DNA of 64,000 nt from assembly GCA_910583835.1 (NCBI GenBank), contig CAJTYM010000014.1, positions 1 to 64,000 of the forward strand. The letters are read 5' to 3'. The notes under the pieces are model-generated. The model worked only from the letters and a program-made list of their open reading frames with translations. It had not been told where the DNA came from and did not search any database. This document shows positions 44,373-52,197 of the stretch, one piece after another (position 1 is the first letter of the stretch; every line of letters begins with the position of its first letter). The position numbers were made by a program, and so were the translations under genes. This DNA is from an uncultured Lachnospiraceae bacterium. Its GTDB lineage: Bacteria > Bacillota > Clostridia > Lachnospirales > Lachnospiraceae.

Positions 44373-47072
44373 TCATTCTAATTCTTCTCTCCAACTTTTT
44401 ATTATCTGCTCGCAGCAATCTACATCTATTTCCTCTACTGCATCTTTTAATTGCTTGAACAGATCATGCTGTACACCCGCGTAATAATACTGATTCATTT
44501 CCTCAATTACCGCTTCCATCTGATCCATATCCAGTTCTTCCACAGCCGCTATCATATTATTAAAACAATTTTCCAACTCGTTCTGTGAAATTTCCTTTTT
44601 GTCAGCCTCATCCTCTTCTTCCTCGGCACAGAAAGGTCCCAGCACGGGGAGGTATCCAAGGTACTCCGCCAGCATCTCCTCCGTACCTTCGCGGATTGCC
44701 GCAGAATCTCTGGCATTCCCTGCTTTCTCCATGGCAGCCGCTTTTTCCGACAGCGATATGGCGCCAATCTGCTTAGAAGCGCTTTTAAGCGCATGGACTT
44801 CTATCGTATATCCGGTCCAATCCTTCTGCTCCACCATATTCCTGATTGTCTGCACCTTCTTTTCAATGTTGCGGTAATATACCCTTAACGTCTTCCAGAA
44901 CAAATCCTCATTGCCAAAGAATTTCATGGCTGTATCCACATCCAAATCCCCAACCACAATCGGCTCCTGGTTTCTGGGTTCCTTGTCCGCATCTGCAGCA
45001 TTGTGCATCAGCTTCACTTTCTGTATCTTTTCTACTGGAAGCCACTGTCTCACTTTATCTATCAAAATGCGGATTTCAATAGGCTTGCCAATAAAATCGT
45101 TCATGCCCTCCCGGCAGAACATCTCTCTCGTCCCCTCCACGGCATTGGCAGTCAGGGCGATAATCGGCACATCGTTGTACTCAGAATGGAAACGCCGGAT
45201 AATATGTGTTGTCTCCACGCCGTCCAGTTCCGGCATCATGTGGTCCATAAATACAATATCATAATGGAAATTGGCAATCTTACCTATTGCCGCCTGTCCG
45301 CTGGTAACAGTGTCTACCTGCATTTTCAATGGTTCCAAAAGCCCTTCCGCCACCGTCAGGTTAACCGCATTGTCATCGACAATCAGCACATGGGCATCCG
45401 GGGCAATAAAATCAAATTCATTCTTATCCTCTTCCCCATCAAAATAAAGCTGCTCCCCATTGAGAATCAGCGCAATATTCAGGGCAAACAACGGTTTTTT
45501 GACGATTAGGAGATTGGGTATATGGTACTCCACATGGTCGTAAAAACCAATCAGCAGCACTGCTGTAATCTGCGGATGATTTCTGACATATCCTTCCACC
45601 AATTCTGTGAACATGGGATATTCAATAAAAAGGACTGTTCTCTTGTCATCCGGCAGCAGGTCAAACTCCTTAGCAGAGACGACTCTGATACATTCCACGC
45701 CAAGACGTTCTGCATCGGAACAGAACTGCTCCCAGACATACGGATTAGACATCAGCCCCGCCATTAAAACATCATCCGATTCCTCAATGGCGATACTTGC
45801 AGATTCATTTACAACCTTCTGCGGCAGGACAAAAGAAAACTTGCTCCCTTTTCCATACTCGCTCTCTACCCCGATATCCCCATCCATCAAGGTCAAAAGC
45901 CGCTTGGCTATTGCCAGCCCCAGCCCCGTTCCCTCTATATTGCGGTTTCTCTTGCTGTCCACCTGCTGAAAAGACTGAAACAGTTTGCCAAGGTCTTCTT
46001 TCTTGATGCCAATCCCAGTATCCTTTACACAAACATAAAGTTCTATTTGCTCCGATGATATTCTTTTGTAATCTACTTTCAAGACAATCTTGCCCTTTGA
46101 AGTAAACTTAGCGGCATTATTCGTGAGATTCAATAGGATTTGTTTGAGTCTGAGATTGTCGCCCCACAATTTACTAGGCAAGTCCGGCGCAATATCCACA
46201 ATGAGTTCCACATCTTTTTCTTTCAGCCTTGCCATAACGATATTGGCAACGTCATACACCATGGACATCAGCTCATATTCGACCTCATTGATGTCCATTT
46301 TCCCAGACTCTATTTTTGAAAAATCCAAAATATCATTGATAATCGTGAGCAGTGATTTGCCGGCATCCTTAATCTGATTGATATAATTCCTTGCCGCAGG
46401 AGGGAGCTGTTCACGGAGCGCCATTTCCGCCATGCCAATCACAGCGTTCATGGGCGTCCTGATTTCATGGCTCATATTGGCAAGGAAGTCGGATTTCATG
46501 TGTGAGGAACGCTCAAGCTCTATATTAGCCTGATACACAAGATACTTATGGTATGCCATCTCCGACAGGACGTCTGCAATCAAATGTAAAAATTTTGCCG
46601 CGTTGTCAATAGACTTCTGCTCTATGACAGTTACCTTGCCTGCCGCCTCCACATACTCGTCTTCATCCACGCCAATTTCTGCCGCAATCTTCCTCACCTG
46701 CGCAAAATCGGGAGATTCGGTAAGCACCTGCCCGCCGATGAAACAGCCTACCATTTTATTTTCCGCCATAATTGGCGCAGCAAAATCCATAAGTCCTGCG
46801 TGGCAGAAATAGATGACAGATTCTCCCTGCTCAAGCGCCAGTCCAGCTCCCCGCCTGTCACATTGCTGACAACGCTCACATCCAAGCTGGGACCCTCTCG
46901 TATACTTCATACAAAAATCTGAAAAATTGCTGCCTACTGTCACCGGCGTTCCATCCAACTCCGTGGTAAGCGCTGCCATCCCGCTCATATTAGAAAAACC
47001 GTCTTGTATCTTCTGTAAAATCTTCTTGTCAATTAAGTCTGTCAGCTTCAGTTCTTCATAATCATTCTCCAT
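44373..47072 (-). CDS. PocR-sensing hybrid histidine kinase with receiver and HPt domains
   Basis: 899 residues from the ATG at 47072 (AAGGAGGT upstream). Residues about 5-180 are a PocR domain (FSDFCMKYTRGSQLGCERCQQCD, FCHAGLMDFAAPI), which binds small hydrophobic ligands or a redox metal through its cysteines. Then HisKA (SHEIRTPMNAVIG), HATPase with N and G boxes (LTNNAAKFTS, GTGLGLAIAKRL), a divergent pseudo-receiver, a full receiver (VLIVDDNAVNL, IVFMDHMMPELDG) and an HPt domain (VHALKSASKQIGA). A full internal phosphorelay is encoded. It lies 37 bases below the response regulator gene and no transmembrane helix is present, so it senses inside the cell. Confidence 0.85.
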   Translation of the reverse strand: MENDYEELKLTDLIDKKILQKIQDGFSNMSGMAALTTELDGTPVTVGSNFSDFCMKYTRGSQLGCERCQQCDRRGAGLALEQGESVIYFCHAGLMDFAAPIMAENKMVGCFIGGQVLTESPDFAQVRKIAAEIGVDEDEYVEAAGKVTVIEQKSIDNAAKFLHLIADVLSEMAYHKYLVYQANIELERSSHMKSDFLANMSHEIRTPMNAVIGMAEMALREQLPPAARNYINQIKDAGKSLLTIINDILDFSKIESGKMDINEVEYELMSMVYDVANIVMARLKEKDVELIVDIAPDLPSKLWGDNLRLKQILLNLTNNAAKFTSKGKIVLKVDYKRISSEQIELYVCVKDTGIGIKKEDLGKLFQSFQQVDSKRNRNIEGTGLGLAIAKRLLTLMDGDIGVESEYGKGSKFSFVLPQKVVNESASIAIEESDDVLMAGLMSNPYVWEQFCSDAERLGVECIRVVSAKEFDLLPDDKRTVLFIEYPMFTELVEGYVRNHPQITAVLLIGFYDHVEYHIPNLLIVKKPLFALNIALILNGEQLYFDGEEDKNEFDFIAPDAHVLIVDDNAVNLTVAEGLLEPLKMQVDTVTSGQAAIGKIANFHYDIVFMDHMMPELDGVETTHIIRRFHSEYNDVPIIALTANAVEGTREMFCREGMNDFIGKPIEIRILIDKVRQWLPVEKIQKVKLMHNAADADKEPRNQEPIVVGDLDVDTAMKFFGNEDLFWKTLRVYYRNIEKKVQTIRNMVEQKDWTGYTIEVHALKSASKQIGAISLSEKAAAMEKAGNARDSAAIREGTEEMLAEYLGYLPVLGPFCAEEEEDEADKKEISQNELENCFNNMIAAVEELDMDQMEAVIEEMNQYYYAGVQHDLFKQLKDAVEEIDVDCCEQIIKSWREELE

Positions 47073-47109
47073 CCACCTGACCTCCTTTTCCTGCACAGTT
47101 CCCAACTCC

Positions 47110-47955
47110 TTACCCAATGTGCTTTGCAATCTCCTCCAACAGCTTATCACGGTCCACCGGCTTTAACAGATATCCCTGAGGCTTCAGGACAAGGGCTTCT
47201 TTAATCTTTTTACTCTCTGTAACCCCAGTCAGGAAAACAACCGGTATGTTTTTTGTGGATTCTTTTGCGCGCAGTTTCTCTAAAACTACCGTGCCGCTCT
47301 CTTCCGGCATCAGGTAATCCAGCAAAATTAAGTCTGTAGACCTCCTCTCCAGGAATTTGAGGGCAACCTTGCCGCTGACGGCGGTCGCCACATCATATTT
47401 TTCATGCAGATGTTCTTTGATGAGCTTTAACATCATGGGGTTGTCATCGACCACCAGCACATGCTTCTTGTGCGGTATCGACGACATTATATCCTCCAAA
47501 CTGCGCAACTCTGCTACCGCCTCCGGCATTCCCAAATTTCCATCCTGTCCTGCCAGCATAACATCTGCATTGTCATCGCCCAGTCCTTTCGTCTTCATAA
47601 AATCCAGAATCTTCTCCTTGATGGCAGTTGCAGAAATCGGCCTATATAAGACAAGATCCGCAACATTAACTGCAATCCGCTGAAATTCATCACAATCATC
47701 CTTGGAACCAAGGATAATGCAGGGGATATCTGAACGTATCAGCCTGGAATTGATACTTAACATCTGCACAATACTGTCCCTTGCTTCATTGTAAAGACAA
47801 TATACCAAAGCATGTGGTGCAAAATAGTCTATATGCCCCACGATATCTTCGTAACGCGTTGATGAACTGAGAACCACAAAATCATCCGTAATCTGCTCAA
47901 AAAAAGCTGTGATGGCTGAATCGTTTTTTCCAGTCACCAGAATCTTATATCGCAT
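47110..47955 (-). CDS. Two-receiver response regulator, no output domain
   Basis: 281 residues from the ATG at 47955, with AAGGAGGAG upstream. Residues 1-125 fold like a receiver but lack the acidic pair and the phosphorylatable Asp pattern, so this is a pseudo-receiver. Residues about 155-281 are a complete receiver: VLVVDDNPMMLKLI, LILLDYLMPEESG with the phospho-Asp, FLTG and YLLKPVD with the conserved lysine. There is no DNA-binding or enzymatic output, so it probably works as phosphate acceptor or protein-contact partner for the kinase encoded next. Confidence 0.8.
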   Translation of the reverse strand: MRYKILVTGKNDSAITAFFEQITDDFVVLSSSTRYEDIVGHIDYFAPHALVYCLYNEARDSIVQMLSINSRLIRSDIPCIILGSKDDCDEFQRIAVNVADLVLYRPISATAIKEKILDFMKTKGLGDDNADVMLAGQDGNLGMPEAVAELRSLEDIMSSIPHKKHVLVVDDNPMMLKLIKEHLHEKYDVATAVSGKVALKFLERRSTDLILLDYLMPEESGTVVLEKLRAKESTKNIPVVFLTGVTESKKIKEALVLKPQGYLLKPVDRDKLLEEIAKHIG

Positions 47956-48000
47956 AACGCTCCTCCTTAATTCCCATTTGTTCTGCAAAATATTATATCA

Positions 48001-48029
48001 TTGATTTTTGCCGAAAGCAATGATATAAT
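48001..48029 (+). promoter_or_regulatory. Sigma-A promoter of the small membrane protein
   Basis: TTGATT (48001-48006), 17 bp, consensus TATAAT (48024-48029). It is divergent from the response regulator gene. Confidence 0.7.
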
Positions 48030-48080
48030 GCTGAGTGGTGAGTGTCGCAAAACACATATTGAAAAGGAGGTCCTACTATT

Positions 48081-48542
48081 TTGAAACCGTGGCTTATTGT
48101 ATTAATTGTAATTGCCGTCATTCTTGTAGCGGCAATCGTTGCACTTTACATACTTGGCAAGAAATCGCAGAAGAAAAAGGAGGAGCAGGAAGCACAGATT
48201 GCTGCTGCTGCACAGACCGTTTCCATGCTGGTAATTGACAAGAAACATCTGAAACTAAAAGACGCCGGGCTTCCCGCTGCCATCTTAGAACAGACGCCCA
48301 AGCTGTTGCGCCGTTCTAAAATGCCCATCGTCAAGGCAAAGGTCGGTCCTAAAATCATGACGTTTATCTGTGAAGAATCCATCTTCGACAGCATACCCAC
48401 TAAGAAAGAAGTAAAAGCCGTGGTCAGCGGCCTTTATATCACCAAAGTGCGGGGGCTGCGCGGCGCTATGGAAACACCGCCCAAGAAATCGAAATTCAAA
48501 CAGAAACTAGAACAGATAAAACAGCAGCGCGGCATAAAATAA
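48081..48542 (+). CDS. Small single-pass membrane protein of unknown function
   Basis: 153 residues from a TTG start at 48081, supported by AAAGGAGG nine bases upstream and by the start of a hydrophobic helix (about 4-24). A basic stretch (KKSQKKKEEQE) follows, so the C-terminal part faces the cytoplasm. The ordered domain (about 50-125: KAGLPAAILEQTPKLLRRSK-like and GPKIMTFICEESIFD) and a basic tail are seen. The shape recalls small conserved Clostridial proteins, but I do not recognise a named family. Its stop codon lies inside the left arm of a 29-bp perfect hairpin. Confidence 0.7.
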   Translation: MKPWLIVLIVIAVILVAAIVALYILGKKSQKKKEEQEAQIAAAAQTVSMLVIDKKHLKLKDAGLPAAILEQTPKLLRRSKMPIVKAKVGPKIMTFICEESIFDSIPTKKEVKAVVSGLYITKVRGLRGAMETPPKKSKFKQKLEQIKQQRGIK

Positions 48543-48597
48543 ACTTCAGGGGCAGATATGGCTCGCATGAGCCATATCTGCCCCTGAAGTTTATTTT
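48536..48597. terminator. 29-bp perfect inverted repeat, bidirectional terminator
   Basis: Left arm 48536-48564 and right arm 48569-48597 are perfect reverse complements around the four-base loop GCAT. Arms begin with AAAATAAACTTCAGGGGC, so on both strands the stem ends in TTTATTTT. The left arm contains the stop codon of the plus gene. It lies between converging genes and is far longer than other terminators in the window. Confidence 0.75.
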
Positions 48598-48656
48598 AAG
48601 AAATAAGGTTCTGGCATGGTCTTCATATAACTAAATATTTGGGATTTCCTATAAAA

Positions 48657-48962
48657 TTAACAAAACAACTTGACATAATCAGTTCGAGTATCCGCAATAT
48701 GATAAATATAAACCCTTGTGCCTATCTGTTTGTAAATAGCAACATGTTTTTCGCATACGACCATTCTGTATCCCTGTTGATTCAGCCATTCATCTGGCGT
48801 CAAAGAACCTGAATCTGGAAATTCCTCCAAGCGTTCAATTACATTCAGTATATGATTACTTACTTTTAGAGCTGTTTCCACTCCAAACTTCACCAGATAC
48901 CAATCTTCAATACGTTTTAAATCCTCCCAAGCAACAGGAAGAATTTCCACTTTATATGCCAT
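48657..48962 (-). CDS. RelE/ParE-family toxin
   Basis: 101 residues. The fold pattern of ParE/RelE toxins is clear: VEILPVAWEDLKRIEDWYL, a helix pair, YRMVVCEKHVAIYKQIGTRVYIYHIADTRTDY. It starts 11 bases inside the end of the antitoxin gene, so translation is coupled. RelE members cut mRNA on the ribosome, ParE members poison gyrase; residues do not settle which. The antitoxin should neutralise it. Confidence 0.8.
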   Translation of the reverse strand: MAYKVEILPVAWEDLKRIEDWYLVKFGVETALKVSNHILNVIERLEEFPDSGSLTPDEWLNQQGYRMVVCEKHVAIYKQIGTRVYIYHIADTRTDYVKLFC

Positions 48963-49218
48963 CTGCTCGCTCCTTTAGCCTTTTCCTTGCCTCCGAAATA
49001 CTGATTGTCTCAGTCCCATCCAGCCGCTCCTGCTCCGCCTGCAGCACTTTCGCACGAAGCTTTAACATTTGTTCTCTCTTTTCGAAAGCGTCTATGCTCA
49101 TAAGAACCAGGTCACCCTCGCCATTTTTAGTTATATATATCGGTTCCTGCGTCTCTTTTGCCATATTGGAAATCGTTGTATAATCATTTCTCAATGATGC
49201 AGATGCTTTTATAATCAT
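48952..49218 (-). CDS. Phd/YefM-family antitoxin
   Basis: 88 residues from the ATG at 49218, which has AGGTGG upstream; a GTG nine bases earlier is possible. The N-terminal Phd fold (IIKASASLRNDYTTISNMAKETQEPIYITKNGEGDLVLMS) binds DNA and represses the pair. The Gln/Glu/Arg-rich C-terminal helix would wrap the toxin. It overlaps the toxin gene by 11 bases, the usual antitoxin-first order. Confidence 0.85.
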   Translation of the reverse strand: MIIKASASLRNDYTTISNMAKETQEPIYITKNGEGDLVLMSIDAFEKREQMLKLRAKVLQAEQERLDGTETISISEARKRLKERADGI

Positions 49219-49376
49219 CCCTGCCACCTCGTATCATTTTTTTGATATAATTATATCTCTATTATAACTTCATGTAAAGTATTTTTATTTATGGTTTTTT
49301 TAGGTTTTTGCTAAAGGGACTATCTATTTCCCGACAACCCCATTCTAATATTTTCCTCAATTATAAGATTCATGAT

Positions 49377-50840
49377 TTAGGTCTTTTTCTTTCCATGGAT
49401 TGTCCCAAACTTTAATCCTTCCAAAATTTTATTGCAGCTTACTAGACTAAAATTCTTTTCAAGCGCATACCGGATTACAATATCTCTTTCTATAGAATCA
49501 GAAAGGCAGTAACCTGCCGCGGCAATAAACTGCCGTGCCTCCTCCCATGAATAGCCAAAAGCAAAAGCTAACGCTATGACAGTATCCTTTTCGTGTTTCT
49601 TGCTCGGGTCTGCGGCTCGGCTTAAGTTATTACGATTAAAATGGGCATTCTCCAATATTCGCACAATTATTGACGAACGGCTAGGATTATTACCGTCTCG
49701 AGCCCAATCAGCAAAATTTTTTGATTTATTAGTTAATCTTTTTTTGATTTCCTCCACATGCTTAGCAATTTGCTCGGAAGACAAACCTTGCCCTTTTCTC
49801 TCTTGCTTCTGCAATTCTGTATTGGAATTGTCCGTTTCATCAAACAGGGAGTTTCGAGAGAGAAACGCCTCCAAATCCTGTATTTTTCGACTTAACGCAG
49901 CCAGTTCAATATCTTTATAAATATTATCCAAATAGAGTTGCATATCTGTTTCACAATAAATCTGCGTGCAAGGCAATCGCGTCAGCTTTTCGTCTTTAAT
50001 TTTGACAGGACAAAAAGTTGGGAGATAATCATAAAAAGGCACTGGCAATTCCCTAGTTGCGAGAGGTTCCATACCGTCTTTCCCTTTCCAGGACATTAAC
50101 ACCTCTTCCCTCGGGTTGTCTGGATACAAACGATAACCATACAGAAAACTCTTGTACACATTCGGCAATTCTGACAGAAGATTCATTATGGGCAAAGAAT
50201 TGCCGCAGTCTTTGCCATGAGAATTAGAAATGCTTTGTTTCCACAATTCTCCAACAATTACATAATAATATGGCAGATATATTTTATATTTCTGTACAAA
50301 CTTGTGTGCAGATTCATATTTTGCTACAAGTTCTGGCTTAATGTGCTGGATTTTGATTTGTTCTTTGTAACTAAGCGCCAGAAAATACGAAATCATCTTC
50401 AGACTCCGCTCAGTAAAACCGCCATCCTGTAATGTAGAATGAATCAGTGCATTTCCACAACGTTCCATATATTCGCGCATCCCAAATGGCATTGTTCCAA
50501 ACTTCTTATAGTATTTCTCTGTTAGCCGAATGACAGACTGTACTCTGTCCGACCATATTTGTTTTTGTTCTCTCTTCCAATCCCCTATTTTGCTATCATA
50601 TTCTTGCGCAAGCGTGTGATTCAATTTTATTGGCAGCTCAGGTAAATTCTCTCTTTTTCTAAATTTGCCAAGATTGCCTTTTATCTTTTTTGCAAACAAA
50701 AGATAGCATAATGTAGAAAATGCATCAAAATCTTTGTTTTCTAAAAATGGAAGAAGACATCTTTCAAAAGATTCCTCTAATTTCATATCTTCTGCTAACA
50801 GATAATCGGCCAGTTCAATAAATTCCGCTTCGTTTTTCAA
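49377..50840 (-). CDS. Helical protein of unknown function, 487 residues
   Basis: 487 residues from the ATG at 50840. There is no signal peptide or membrane segment. The first half is mainly helical with many Lys, Tyr and Phe. The segment about 220-300 (LYPDNPREEVLMSWKGKD, LPVPFYDYLPTFCPVKIKD) looks like a separate folded part. The last 110 residues (WARDGNNPSRSSIIVRILENAHFNRNNLSRAADPSK, then AAGYCLSDSIERDIVIRYALEKN) recall a helix-rich module found at the end of several Clostridial proteins of unknown role. I see no catalytic motif. It is preceded on the same strand by a glycine-zipper peptide gene. Confidence 0.55.
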   Translation of the reverse strand: MKNEAEFIELADYLLAEDMKLEESFERCLLPFLENKDFDAFSTLCYLLFAKKIKGNLGKFRKRENLPELPIKLNHTLAQEYDSKIGDWKREQKQIWSDRVQSVIRLTEKYYKKFGTMPFGMREYMERCGNALIHSTLQDGGFTERSLKMISYFLALSYKEQIKIQHIKPELVAKYESAHKFVQKYKIYLPYYYVIVGELWKQSISNSHGKDCGNSLPIMNLLSELPNVYKSFLYGYRLYPDNPREEVLMSWKGKDGMEPLATRELPVPFYDYLPTFCPVKIKDEKLTRLPCTQIYCETDMQLYLDNIYKDIELAALSRKIQDLEAFLSRNSLFDETDNSNTELQKQERKGQGLSSEQIAKHVEEIKKRLTNKSKNFADWARDGNNPSRSSIIVRILENAHFNRNNLSRAADPSKKHEKDTVIALAFAFGYSWEEARQFIAAAGYCLSDSIERDIVIRYALEKNFSLVSCNKILEGLKFGTIHGKKKT

Positions 50841-50868
50841 AAAACCACTCCTGTCATCACTTAATTTA

Positions 50869-50913
50869 AACAGAGATTTGTTCTAAGCGCAGCACTTAAA
50901 ACAAATCTCTGTT
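50869..50913. terminator. Hairpin between glycine-zipper gene and unknown gene
   Basis: AACAGAGATTTGTT (50869-50882) and AACAAATCTCTGTT (50900-50913) are perfect 14-bp arms around 17 bases. It lies just below the stop of the peptide gene. Confidence 0.6.
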
Positions 50914-50919
50914 TTTACA

Positions 50920-51126
50920 TCATTGCTGGCAACGGTCTAACTCGCTGCCTATTTTGTTTCCGCCCAACAAACCTATAACTCCACCAATGATGGCGCAAGG
51001 AACCGTTCCGGCAATAGCTCCAAATGGCCCCCCTGCTATGCCAATATGGGCGCCCAATTTAGCTCCCGCAAACGCCCCTGTAAATGCTCCTGCAAAACTT
51101 CCATTTCTCTCCGCTTTTCTTGTCAT
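50920..51126 (-). CDS. Glycine-zipper peptide, possible bacteriocin or membrane-active peptide
   Basis: 68 residues from the ATG at 51126, chosen for AAAGGAG eight bases upstream; the frame extends to 51186. After a basic start (MTRKAERNGSF) the whole chain is Gly/Ala-rich with a GxxxG pattern (GAFAGAKLGAHIG, IAGTVPCAIIGGVIGLLGG), ending in a polar KIGSELDRCQQ. Such glycine zippers form tight membrane helices and occur in class II bacteriocins and in stress-related envelope proteins. There is no double-glycine leader and no ABC peptidase or immunity gene next to it, so bacteriocin is only one option. Confidence 0.6.
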   Translation of the reverse strand: MTRKAERNGSFAGAFTGAFAGAKLGAHIGIAGGPFGAIAGTVPCAIIGGVIGLLGGNKIGSELDRCQQ

Positions 51127-51266
51127 ATGATTTCTCCTTTCGGTTGATACCGATATTATAATCACATGAAAATTAACCGTCAACAAGTTGCAGCATATTT
51201 CTGATACCTGTCAAGTACATCTTTCATCACTAATAGATATAATTAAAAAGTAACGGTTTTTTTATT

Positions 51267-52052
51267 TTATGACATTTCCTTTTTGGCATCCTGCGTACGC
51301 GCCCCTAGCATCTGCGCGCGGTACTCCTTCGGCGACATCCCTACCTGGCGCGTAAAATCCCGGGAAAAATGCTGCGGATTTTCCCGGTAACCGACCTTAG
51401 ACGCCACCTGCTTGATTTTCATAGGAGAATGCTCCAGATATTCCTTGGCGCACTCCATACGACACCAAAGCAGGTAGGCGGAAAACGACATTCCGGTATA
51501 TTCACGGAACAGCTTGCCAAAGCTGCTGTAGCTGACTGCCATCTTGCGTGCCATCTCGGCAGCGCTAAGTTTTTCTCCGATATGCCGGCGGATATAATCT
51601 GCCACATCTTCTATCAAAAATACTCCATTATTTTTCACCGAATCCGGTTCTTCCTTCGTCCTGCAGGTTTCCCTGGCGGCAGATATCTTTTCAGACAGCT
51701 GCCTCACGCAATGCTCAAGTTCCGAGAATGCAATCGGTTTTAAAATGTAATCCCAGGCGCCCATCGTAAACGCATTCCTCACATATTCAAAATCATCATA
51801 GGCGCTGAGGACTAAAATCCCACAATGCGGGTTATCTTTATGGATTTCAGACACTAAAATCAGACCGGAACCACCTGGCATATTGATGTCAGTGATTACA
51901 AGTTCCGGCTCTTCCTGATAATAAATGTTCTGGGCCGCCGCCACTGACCGGGCAGTAAAAATTTCATATTCCCACGGATGTTCCATGCGCAGGAAATCCG
52001 CCTTTATGCTCTCACAAATCAGAGGTTCATCGTCAACAATCAATACTTTCAT
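51267..52052 (-). CDS. YesN-type response regulator (AraC output)
   Basis: 261 residues. The receiver (1-120) has VLIVDDEPLICESI, the phospho-Asp in LVITDINMPGGSG and the conserved lysine in YILKPI. The C-terminal AraC/XylS domain has two helix-turn-helices (KLSAAEMARKMAVSYSSFGKLFREYTG, KIKQVASKVGYRENPQHFSRDFTRQVG). YesN regulators of Clostridia act on carbohydrate uptake genes next to them. It is divergent from the YesM-type kinase, and a perfect 11-bp inverted repeat lies in their shared promoter region. With the GH53 enzyme near, galactan-derived sugar is a plausible signal. Confidence 0.85.
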   Translation of the reverse strand: MKVLIVDDEPLICESIKADFLRMEHPWEYEIFTARSVAAAQNIYYQEEPELVITDINMPGGSGLILVSEIHKDNPHCGILVLSAYDDFEYVRNAFTMGAWDYILKPIAFSELEHCVRQLSEKISAARETCRTKEEPDSVKNNGVFLIEDVADYIRRHIGEKLSAAEMARKMAVSYSSFGKLFREYTGMSFSAYLLWCRMECAKEYLEHSPMKIKQVASKVGYRENPQHFSRDFTRQVGMSPKEYRAQMLGARTQDAKKEMS

Positions 52053-52082
52053 CTTTTCTATCCTTTTAATATTTGCTATACT

Positions 52083-52116
52083 AGTATAACGAACATTAAG
52101 TAATTTTCGTTATACT
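52083..52116. promoter_or_regulatory. Perfect 11-bp inverted repeat in the yesN/yesM promoter region
   Basis: AGTATAACGAA (52083-52093) and TTCGTTATACT (52106-52116) are exact reverse complements 12 bases apart, between the divergent regulator and kinase genes. A binding site for a dimeric regulator is likely; which one is inference. Confidence 0.5.
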
Positions 52117-52197
52117 TAGGAATGGTTCAAAAACAGCAGACGGCAAATGGTCTGCCGGCACGTTGGATTACGCTATAGGCAAGGGAGGGACAAACTT

